Positions 24,601-36,600 of a stretch of DNA of 64,000 nt are shown here, in pieces. This stretch comes from Dendrophyllia cribrosa. Lineage: Eukaryota > Cnidaria > Anthozoa > Scleractinia > Dendrophylliidae. The stretch lies in contig JAJLRJ010000011.1 in assembly GCA_024195265.1 (NCBI GenBank), forward strand, positions 4,886,866 through 4,950,865. The letters are read 5' to 3'. Each line of letters opens with the position of its first letter. Positions within the stretch are counted from its first letter, which is position 1. A program made the position numbers and the translations under genes. The notes beneath the pieces were generated by a model. The model saw nothing but the letters and a program-made list of their open reading frames with translations, was not told the origin of the DNA and did not search any database.

Positions 24601-27600
24601 ACACCACTCAAATTAGGAAACAAATATTGTAAATTGAATATAACATGTTAAAAATCCCAACTGGCAGGAGGCAGACCAGTTGGCTATTTTACAAGCGTGG
24701 CCGAGGAGTTGACCTCTGGTCTACCGTGAAACAACTCCAGCTAGTGGTCAGAGCGGGACTTGAACCCGGGGCCTCCGGATAACGATAACCACTCGATCAC
24801 GCTGCCTCCCTATGAAAGGGTGTTTTCACACGACAAACAAAACTAGCGTGCAATTAGTTTTTGGTAAGAACGCAGCAAAAACAAACAAACACTGAAACAT
24901 CTTCCCAACGCAGTATTTTTGCGACGTTCATGCCTGTCAACTTCATGTATTCTCCATCACGAGGTTGCCAACCTTAGTTTGCCGTTTGTTGCGTCGTGTG
25001 AAGTAAAGTGGTAGATCGTGCCCAGATCTCTTCTGTGCTCTGTTCAGAACAGTGAAAAGATCTGGGTACGATAACAAAATTAGGAACGGGACATACCAGT
25101 TTTTCCAGTCTTTCCACGGTGGTGTCCCGCTCGTACTCGACTTTTGCCAGTTTGAGTTGATAATGCTCAATGGCGCGTTCATAATCAGCTGTAGTCTTAG
25201 TAGCTGTCGCGAGTTTGCTTTCCAATTCAACGATCTTCTCTTCCTTTTCTGAACCACTTTCTTCACTTTCTTTCACTTTTAAATCGCTAATTTCACGCAG
25301 TTGTTCCACGAGCTGCTGTCTTTCTTCCTCGTAGCGCTCAGTGATACCGGCGATCTCTTCTTCCCAAGATTTCCTTTCTTCTTCAAGAGCTACAGACTTG
25401 GTCTTAGAAAGATTTTCCCATTTGCCAACCTCTTCGTTTAACCTTCGCGCTTCATCTTCTAATTGCACGTTCATCTCTTTCTGCGTTTCCAATTCATGGC
25501 GTAGCTCTTTTTCTGAGTTTACAAGACTTTCCCATTGATGTCTGTCTTCTGTTAATCTTTGTATTTCACATTCTAATTGCACGGCCTTCTCTTTGGCTTC
25601 TACCAGTTCCTCCACGTCATCCTTCGCGAGTGATGTCTCCTTCTCCTGAAGGACACGGCGAAGTTCTGCCTCCATAGCACTTTTACCATTTTCTGCAAAA
25701 TTGACCTTGTCTTCAAGTTCAAAGACGAGTTTTTTCTCGTTTAAAACCGACTCGCGAAGTTCATCTATTTCTTCTTCTAAAGCGCTCTTTTGTCCTTGAA
25801 ACGAAGACTTTAACTCGCCGAGTTTTTCCTCCAACAATCGTCTACCCTCTAATGCCTCTTTGAGCTTGTTATTTATTTCTTCTACTTCGTTTGTTGCATT
25901 CAACAGAGATGATATTTTTCCCAAATGAGTTCTAAGTTGCGCCTTGAAATATTCTACATCCACGTTGACGTCTGTTGAAGAGGAACTGCCGTTAAATGCT
26001 TCACCATACGCTTCTAAAATCTCTATTATTTCTTTCTTGTCAGCCGTTGCTTTCTCGCAGCTGTTTTTGGTAAACTCCAGCTCGCTCTCAACCTCAAGAA
26101 GTTTATGGACAGTATCTTGCAGTTCGTTCTCTAATTGTTGAGTTTTAAAACCAAGCTCTTGGCTATGAATCTCGCTTTCCGCTTTCCCCGAATCAATTGT
26201 CTCGTTCATCGAGATTATTTCCGATTCTTGTTGTTTTATGATCGCTTTTAATTCTTCAATCTTAGCCTCCGCATCTTCCTGTCCTGTTTTCGCCTCCAGA
26301 ATGTTTTTGTTTGCGTGTTCCAGTTCGTTTTCCAGTTCACACAACCTCTCTTCCTTTTGCCGCAACACTTCAGCCATCTCTTGCTGTTTTATTTCGTTTT
26401 CTTGTAAGCTAGAACGCACCTCGGAAATCTCAACATCCCTCTCATCCACCAAGAACGTCATGTGCTCAAGCTCTTCGTGTTTTACTCGAATAGTGGAGTT
26501 AAGCTCCTCAAGAACAGGAACCTGAAAATAAGTTAAAAAAGGGTTAAATGAACGCCCTATAACCAATAAACCTCAGTATTTTCTAGTATTAGATCTTATC
26601 ATCCTAATTTCGCGTTGGTTGTCCTGTGGTTTATGTGCAGAAAAATTTGAGATTTTTTGGTAGACGGTCTTTCAAATGGCCGCCCCTATTGTTTTTTTTT
26701 CAGGGGCTCATTTCCGCCGGAAATTCCTTCGAACGCGTCTCCATAATCTGTGATTACTGCTAGTTCTTAGGTTATTTACTTTAACATATATTTTCGTTCT
26801 TTCTCGAAATATTGCGTTGTTATTCTTGTTAAAAACACTACGGTACGTTCTTGTAACTCGTAAAATGTACATATTGTACCTGATCTAATTGTGTGTGCAT
26901 GTACTGGTGATATGTTGTAATTTATAACAGTGTGAATAATAGTAATAATTATAACAAAAACCAACACCAACAACGAAAGATGGACCGCAGGCCACTAAGG
27001 AGAATTGATATTTTGAGCAGTTAACTACCTGTGATTGCTGCTCTTGAAAGCGCTGTTTTTCAAGCTTGAGTTCCTCCTCAGTTTCCCATAACTTCTGCTC
27101 CAGATTATCGATCTTGTTCTCCTTCTTCTCGAGCGACGATCGATTTTTCTTGTTCTCTTCCGACAGTTTATCGACGTGCGCCCGCAGCTGCGTGACTTCA
27201 ATGGAGAATTCGTTTAATTTCTTGCTTTTCTCGACTAAAGCCTGCTTAACCTGCTGTACCTGTTAAAACACGTTATTTAACAGTTTAGATTTCGAGTAGT
27301 CCCTGATTTCTCTCAGTGATAGTGAAGCGGGCGATCACGTGCGGGAGAGCAAAAATTGTCGCGGGATCGCGGCAGGCAATTCATTACCCACTCGACCATC
27401 CCTGAGAGAAATACGGGAATACTCGCACTCCTGCATTCTGTGAGGCGCAACCGAGATGAAGCTTTCAACTCAAAACTATCGTAATACCACTTGTGATACT
27501 GTCCAACCTCGTCCCCAGGCCCTTCTCTGCTTTCAAAATGGCGGGGCGGAGGTAGAAGCCCCTGGACAGGTTTCTGAGCCCGCGAGAATGAGAACCCCAC

Positions 27601-30600
27601 ACCAAACCAATGTTTTCACTGAAACCGCTGGTCCAAACCTGATTTTGGAGTACCCTGGACAAGGCCGCCAAAATACTCTTAGAATCGTGGAATATTTTCT
27701 TTGTGTGAAACATGATGAAATGTCTACGTTCAACTCGAAACAGGGTTCCAGATTGCAGTGAAACAATAATTTGTCTGCCAATCGCTGGAAATAACCTCCG
27801 AAGACGGCATTTGATCGTGTGTCATGACAAGATACTCCACGATTCTTGTAGATTTTTGTAGACTTGGACAGGGGTGTCAGTAAAACGCGGGGTCGGGGTG
27901 GGATTAGGTCTAGGATTAGGCATAGTGTTAGGATTATATTTAATCCCATACCTAATCCTAGACCTAATCCCACCCCGACCCCGACCCCGACCCCGACCCC
28001 GCGTTTTACTGACACCCCTTCGACAGGGGTTTATACACCCAAACGCTATTTTAAAAGCAGAGAAGGCCATGAGGATCACGGGATTGTACTTGGTTATCAA
28101 CAGTGGCGATTATTACATGATAGGAATCAAGCCCGGATTTAAAGTGACAAGATACCACACAGCTGGGTATCACGCAGCTCTATTGTTTTCAGGGCCAGGG
28201 TCCATTGTTGTGTTGTTTGTTCTATTGTTTTCTCAGCAAATCAGAGGAGACCTTGTAAGAGCTGCGAACTGCCCCAAAGTGACGGGGATGTGCGAATAAT
28301 TTTTGGGGGGGTTCAAAATTCTCGATTCCAGGATTTTTATGGGTAAGAACATTTTGGTAAGTATTTTTTGGGGTGGCTTGAGTGAAGTAAAGATTTGTTG
28401 GGTATTCAAAACAATGTGAAGATTAGTGGTAAAGAATTGTGGCCGTGTGTAGTGCCGGCGTAGTGCTACAAAATTAATGTAGTATAACCAAACTTGTTTT
28501 ATTATTTAATCCCATCTGGGTTGGTTCAAAAATTCACCATTGGATTTTTTTGGGTTTAATTTTGGTTCGAGGGATTTTATTGGAAGTCCTACGGATTTTT
28601 TTGGGTATCGAATTTTGCCCCCATTCGCACATCCCCGTCACTTTAAATCCGGAATACCCCCCTGTGGAATCGAGTTCAAATCTCCAATGACAGTTTACAT
28701 TTTACAGCACTAGGTGGTTTTCATAGTATAAAAAGGGTGATGATAGGCACCTCTGTTCCTAAATTTTATCCAAGCAGTTGCACTGCCTTTAAGCCTGGTT
28801 TTCATATGTCGGGAAAATCCCAGACGATTGGGGATTTCACTGTTTCCCGACCGTCCCAGTCTTGGCCGACTTATGAAAACACGAAATCGCAGACATCCCC
28901 GATCACCTGGGATGTTCGACGACAAATCGGGAAAATCGGGAGCGTTTTTATTTTCCTGACGCGTCCCTGATTTCTGCGATCATCGGCGATTTTCCCGACA
29001 TATTGGTAAAATCTGGGACGATCGGGAACAGCAAAATCCCCGATCGTCTGGGATTTTCCCGACATCTGTAAACCAGGCTTTACAAACATTCTGTAAGTTG
29101 TTACGATTTTCTAACTACGTCACGTCAATTGTCACACTCTTCCAACAAGATCACACTGTGTTTGCAAACGGTCACGTTACCTGCTCTTTCAAATTATCAC
29201 GCTCTTGTAACAACGCTCCATTCCTTATGTCGGCACCTCTCAGCTGTCGGTTTTCATTTTCCAGCTCCTTGACACGTTTCTCGGCTTTTTCGCATTTTTG
29301 TTTCGTTAGATCCACGCTAAATTCCATTTGCTTCAGCTTCTGTAACGCCTTGTTGTCATCCAGTTGCGCGACAGAGCGTGAGTTGTGTGAGCTGTATAGG
29401 TTCTCCATGTCACGCATCTCTTGCTTGATCTCTTCCACTTTCTTATTGGCCAATTCAAGACGGTGTTCAAGAAGGTCTTTTTCGCTTTTCAAAAGAGTGC
29501 AGTGTGATTCCAACTCAGAAACCTGTGAATGATGAGTCAATGTACCGTTTTGATTCGAATTAGCGCCCTCCTTGGGTGTTGTTTTGTTAATTAAGCGCCT
29601 CCCCCCCCCCCCCCCCCCCCCCCCTCCCCTGAAAATGCTTCGCCAAAAAGCTATCTTATCGAAGAAAGTGACATTGAATACATTGAGGTATAATAGTGAA
29701 ATATGGTTTGATTTTGTGAACTATTTACCATTGTTCTGACTATGCACTTTGTACATTTTCTCTTATTTTCATTGAAGTGCTTTTTAACGCTCGTATGCTT
29801 TATGTATGTTCAGCGCACCCACCCTAATTAGCGCCCTCCCGTGAGTTACCAAAATGAAAAAACGGTCAACTGCGCTACAGTCATCTCGCTTTCTGTGAGG
29901 GAAATCCCTTAAAAAAGCGCAAAGAGCGGGCGATTTTTTTAAATTAAAAATGACAGACGTTTACGGCTGTTTCCATTCCTTCCTAAGTTACCGCAGGGAA
30001 GAATTGTCGCGAATTATTCGAATGGTTCGCGAATTCAAAATAAATAAATATATAGACAAATAACTTTAAGGACCAAGTGACTTACTTATTTTAATATCAC
30101 TGAAAAGAAGAGTAAGAGGAAATCTTCAAATGATGAAAATGTCAAGAAACATCGCCCTTAATATTCATTAACAGGGGAAAAGCGGGAAACAGTGTCCGAC
30201 TCGTAGTTCCATTTCCCACAAGTGTTTTCAGTTCTCTCAAACGTATACAAATCTTTTCATAACCTTTAGGATTTCACTCCAAGTGTCAATTATGTAATGT
30301 GGTTCTAACTTAAGTCAGTCAACGAAATGCTATGGTGTGACCATTCAAATGAAACCTCTTTGGCAGTACTCTTGCATGGTATCATGTGTTTTTTCAATAT
30401 TTCACAAAATGAAATTTGGAAGTTTCCTTGAATATGGACTTTTGGTACTCTTGGGTGTTTAAGGATAAACATGTAATTAACACTCGTCTCCAGAGTCATA
30501 GTAAATATAAATGGCTTTCAACCAAAGACTGAGCGAATAGCTTATATTAATTATTATAAGTATTTTTGCGCAGAAAAACTCCAAAATATAAATAACACAG

Positions 30601-33600
30601 GATACCCAACACGACGTACCTTTTTTTCGGCTCCTGACAGGTCTTTCTCCAGTTCTTGGCGTTGGTGCGCCTGAACGCAAATTGTTTCGCGTCGTTCTGC
30701 CTTCATCTTGTCAATCACTCGCTGCTGATCCATGCCGCGGTTGGTGTCCCTAAGAAGTGAGTCTCTCAAGTGCTGCAGCTCTTCCGCGAGGGAGCTGTGC
30801 TCTTTCCTGTAAATAAAAATTAGTCAAGTCAAGTCGAGACTCTTCGGGCTATAATAGCACGCTAAACTTTACGGTCCAACCTAAAGTCGTGTTCTCTATC
30901 ACTCTGCCAGGTTATTAAGACTGGTGTCTCGCCGGAGAGGATTTATGCATGTAAGGGCCTGTCCCTTACGAGAGGCTTCTCCCTGGGTCGGTTCCCAGAG
31001 GACTGAGTCACTAGCAACCAGCTCAGGGTGTCGTATGCAGTATCCAGCCAGTCGGAGCCTCCTTTTTCTGATGTTGACGGAGACTAGGCGGTTCGCCATA
31101 GAGGACTTTGTTAGTGACCCTATCCTTCCATGAGACATTGAGGACCATCCTAATCGTGCGAGTGTAGCAGCCGTCAAGATGATCCTCCTATAACCGGCAT
31201 TTTATGGTATTTATGGCCCGTCGTATTAATCAACATGTTTGTACTCACCTCAACATTTCACGAGCCTTCCTCTCATCTGTCAATTCCTTAACAAGCTCTT
31301 CACTTTCTTTCTTCGCCTTCTGCAACTCCACTTCAAACGGAACACTGCCACACCTGTCTCTTGAACTGCAGACATTTGACTGAATTTTTTCAAGTTCTGC
31401 CTCAACTTTCTTGCACTTCGCGCGCTCCTCTTCAAGATGTTTTTCTGTAACATTCCCTGCTTCTTTAATCTCTGCCAACTGCTTTTCCAAATCTTTACAG
31501 GCACAACAGTCACTTGACTTGTATTCTTCCAACTCCTTTACAAGTTTTTCACACTTTTCCTGTTCCCCGTGGAGCCGCTGTTCTGAAATCGTACACGCTT
31601 GTTCAGACTCGACCAGCTGCTTCTCCAAATCGTTAAGTTTTCCTCGCAGTTCGTCGGCTCCATGTCGCAATTTCTGCGCCTCGTTTTCTAAAACTTCGTT
31701 TGCCTTTTCGACTTTCTCCAGCGAAGACTTTAATGACTCGCATTGTTCGAGGATCTCTTGAGCAGCATTCTGTTCAATTCTGTTCAATCCATGGTTATTC
31801 TCTGTAGATGAATGTTCAGTTCTCTGAGTAAGCTCATATTGAAGCTCCTCGATCTGTAGAAACATAAAGCGGCATTTTGTAATTGTAATGATAGCATAAA
31901 GGCGCAATCTTTTAGGAGTATTCTAGCCTGCGAATATAGCCGCATCTGGCGTGAACGACCCTAGTCAACGGGAGCAACGAGAGGCGGTGGAATTCGCAGG
32001 CTATCTCCCTATTATTATTCCGGTAACAGTACAACGGAATATCATTTTCAATATATACCTCATCGAAAAAACGTTGTTGGGTAAAAAAGTGTAAACCATA
32101 AACGATTCGACCGAATGGTTGTTTGGCGGATAACTACGAAAGTGGCCTGAAAGTATAAGCTTAACTTTGGCGCGCGCGTTTGCCGAGAACGGATGCTTCA
32201 AGTAATTTTAAAGTGTATATGACAGAAATTTTTTTATTTGCTTGATGGAATCTACATGGCGTTCTGATAAGAAAATCGAAAAAAGATTTTCGATATCGAT
32301 TTTTCTTGTCCTTGATTTAGCCGTCTAAAAACGTGAAATTTCACTTCCGGTGGGTTACAAAACCGCGCAAGAAGAAAGACTGGAAATAGTCCGCTGTGAC
32401 GTCAATACAAGAATGCCGGTGTCGCGTTTTCTCGGTTCCTCACATTTTTTGGTGCTCCTTGAGGAAGAAACATGGTTCTATTGAGGTGTGTTGTCTATGG
32501 TTGTAGCAACACGCACCAAAAAACGGAGGAACTGAGAAACCGCGACACTGGCATTCTTGTATTGACGTCACAGCGGACTATTTCCAGTCTTTCTTCTTGC
32601 GCGGTTTTGTAACCCACCGGAAGTGAAATTTCACGTTTTTAGACGGCTAAATCAAGGACAAGAAAAATCGATATCGAAAATCTTTTTTCGACTTTCTTAT
32701 CAGAACGCCATGTAGATTCCATCAAGCAAATAAAAAAAATATCTGTCATATACACTTTAATGATCTATCAGCAAAATTTTAAAAGAGCCATAATAATAAA
32801 AACTTTATTGAACTAGCTTGTTCGGTCCGTATTGGGAAATATTGGTCTCGTTCTTTTTTGCAATTGACCTCGCCGAGTTTCCCAATACGGACCTCGCGCT
32901 AGTTCAGTAACATCTATTTATTTATCGCTTTGTTCCCAAAATCCCATTGTGTCGCATGTTTGCAAGTGACGTGATGCATTCAATACCTTTTCTTCGCACG
33001 TTGCTATGGTAGTGGCTCTCTGTTCCAGTTCACTCTCAAGTTCATAAATGTGCTCCTTATAACGCTTCACTTTCTGCTGCATGTCAAACACATCCTTTTG
33101 TAGCTCAGCGGTCTTCAAAGAAAAGACATGCACAGAAAGTTGGTCAGTGGCAAATAGACAAAAGGGATAATTTCAGCGACAGGGCACCCAAACGTTCAAA
33201 TTAACAGATTAACCAACCACAGGGACCCAAGACAGACAAAAGCTGCGAACGAGATTATTAATTGATACTCACATCAGTGATAGATTCTGACAAATCATTC
33301 TTGATTTCGTCTCTTTCTTTCTTCACTCTACAACACAAAATCTATATAACTGATCATCGCTCAGGAAAATAAGTAAAAATATACTAAAATAACAACTAAT
33401 ATAAACAATTCAAGTTCAATTCTGCATCAAACGCCGCAATAAAATAAATGATAAATAAATAAAACCGGTAAAGATGGTTCAATTTTGAGCACGATTCCAA
33501 TGAACTTACCTGTCTAGCATTTGTTCCAATTCCTTCTTTTCATCAATCGTCTTTTCAAGCTGCACTTTTAGATCAGACTGCAACGATGGTAAAATTATAT

Positions 33601-36600
33601 TAGGCCCGGTTCAGACAGAGCCCTTTAAGGGGACAGGATCATGTTTCCAGACCCCTAACAAATGCCTACGCCCATGCTCACTTACTCACTCAGACATGTT
33701 CCTTTATCGTTATTCGGTGCTACAGCTGTAGCTGCCTGCGAATACAGCCGCCTCCCACTGCTCCCAGGCACAAAGGTCGTTGGCGCAAACGTCCCTTGCG
33801 GCTGAGAGTGATGAGAGGAGGCTGTATTCGCAGGCTAATTCAGTTCCTGTGCGATTAATTTAACAGGGTGCCCAGGCACGAGCACTACCTTTTGTCTGCG
33901 CACGATTTGATTGTTGCACACTTTGTGACCAAACCTTAATGTTCCAGTTAACAAAATGACGAAATGGGGGAACAAATGGAACTACAGCGTATAAACAAGC
34001 TTCCCTGGCACAGACACCAAGCGTCACGGGGAGTTAAAACTCAACGCAAGCGCAAGAAATATGCCATCATTACCAGGTCTGCCGAATTTAGAGAAGAATT
34101 AGTTTAGAGTAACAGTTTTGTCAGCTATCACATTTGGTAAATGCAAACTAGCGTCCCTGGTTTATGATACGGGGGGTCCTTGGTCAGTCGCTTAGTTAAT
34201 CCGTCATTTATTCATTCAGTTAATTAATTTAGTCAGTCAGTCAGTCAGTCAGTCAGTCTCACCCACCCATTGTTCGTTCATAAAATTATATTACCACTTT
34301 AGCGTTCAGGAGCATTACTTGTTTGTCCTTTGAGTCCAGTGACTCGTTACAATCATCTCCGGTCGCGTTCCTCTGCAATTGATGCGTTAGCTGCTCAAAC
34401 TGACTTTCCTCTTCTTGTTTAAGCATCTTCAACTTTTCCTCCGCCTCGGAATTTAGCTGCATCATTTCATTCAACAGGTTTTCTTTTTCTTCAACAGTGT
34501 TCGTTTTTTCACGTAATTGGACTTCCAGTTCCCTCAATCCTTCGCTAAGCTTTTGAACTTCGTTTTCCTTCTCAAGCTTAAAAGCGTCAAATTCACACTT
34601 TTGTTGAACCGCCTCGTTCGACAATTTTTCCTTTTCTTCTAGACTTAACGTCAATTCATTCAGTTTACTTTGGAGTAGCTCAATTTCTTTCATAAGCTTT
34701 GCAATTTCGTGTTCTTTTTCTTGCTTGAACACGCCAAAGCTTTCTTCTACCGCGCGTTTTTGCTGTGAAAGATCGTTTAAAAGGCTGTCCTTTTCGTCTG
34801 CGTTTTGTCCTTTAGTCTGAGTTTCATTACGAAGTTGTTCTAATGCGCTGTTTAATTGTGTAGCTTCTCTTTCCTTTTCTTCTTTAAAAGTCTCAAACTT
34901 CTCTTCCAACTCGCATTTTTGCTGTATAACTTCTGTCAACATGTTTTCCTTCTCTTCAACGTCACACAATTTCTCCTGTAATTCGGCTCGAATTTTCTCC
35001 ATTTCTTGATTGAGATTTCCAACTTTATTGTCTTGATTCGATTTAAACCTCTCAAGCGTCTTCTCTACCACACACTTCCGATTTTCAACTTCTGATAAAA
35101 TGGACTCCTTTTCCTCAATACAGATTAATTTATCTTTCAATTCATCACGAAGCGCAGCCATCTTCTGGTTAAGCTTGTCGAGTTCCACGTCTTTATCTGC
35201 TTTAAACAGGTCGAATTTTTCTTCCAGATCACGCTTCTCCTCGATAGCCCGCGCCACCATTGTGTCCTTCTCTTCAACTCCACATGACTTTTCTGTAAGC
35301 TGCTGTTGAACTTTTTCAAGCTCTTTTACGAGTTGTGCAATTTCGTTCTCCTTTTCAGCGTTGTACTGTTCAAATCGTGCTTCAATAATGCATTTTTCTT
35401 CGGATATCTCCTTCTGCTGTTCGGCTTTTAGCAGCTCTATACTTTCTTCTAACTGCAACTTCTGCTCGATAACATCCGTCAACATTCGTTCCTGTTCGTC
35501 TGCACTGGATAATCGTTCAGCCATTTGCCTTATTTCATCTTCAAGTTCCCTAGTTTTTACATTAGCCTCTTCCTTGACACAGGCCACCCTCTCCTCCCAC
35601 TGAATTTTCTCTGAAGCTTCACGAGTCAGTTCGTCTTGTAGTTGTGCCACATTCCTTTCAAGACACGCAAACCTACGAGATCACACAATACACGTAACAT
35701 TACACGGAGGTCACTTTTAATATAATTCCCTAACTTTTTCATAACAAAGGTTAAATCTTCCTGACCAAAAATACGTTGTCACAAAAAATACGTTTATATT
35801 AAAGTAAAAATCTTTCATTATCATGGTAAATTGGATCAAGTTCATTTTTACTCTAGAGAGCTTCAGTTTTTTTTTGTGTGTGGGTGAAATCTCTAGTTGT
35901 TCATCCAGCCAAACTCCATGTTATTGTCTCAAAGTACATGATTATTAATCGCCAAGATGACTAATTTAGTAACTTTAGCGTAGTTTGACTAAAAATGACT
36001 ATAGATATCTAACGTGTTTAAACATGTTAAATAAAGGACATTGCTGGACAATAATTACTTCTCTTTCCAGGACACCAGATTTTCTTTCAGCTGTTGCTTT
36101 TCTAGATTGCTCTGCTCCAGCGCCATCTGTAAGGAATCGATTTCTATTTTAGCAGCACTGACCAAGCCTTCTGTGTTTTTCTCATCCGCTGCACAAGCGA
36201 GTTCGTGTTGAAGCCGCGTCACTTCTCCTTCCAGGCTAGCGTACTTTTCCTTCCAGGACACCAGGTTCTCTTGCAGATAATGCTTTTCTCGTTCGCTTTC
36301 CTCCAGCGCCATTTGGAGTGAATCTCGCTCTATCTTAGCAGCCGTGTTGAATGCGCCTGTATTCTCCAGTCCCTCCACTCGCGAAACCAACGCTTGTTTT
36401 TCTGCCTGCACGCTCTCATGCTCCGCCTGCAGCTCGGATAAGTACTCGTTGGCCAAAGTTCGCTCAATCTCTAGCGATTGAACTTGATCTTCTAGTTCTG
36501 TGAAGAAAATAATTGAAATTAATAACCACCCGGCTCGCTTAGTGGAAGTTGGGTGCCTGCAGGATGTAGTCCTCTCACCTTTGTTTCTCTCTTTAAGTTG

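Noticed and set aside
24735..24815. Functional leucine or serine tRNA gene
   Set aside because: Arms do not form a proper cloverleaf, and a second diverged copy with the same non-tRNA body shows it is a SINE.
27533..28015. Glycine-valine and arginine-glycine repeat ORFs on both strands
   Set aside because: They are translations of the GC-rich palindrome and its short tandem units.
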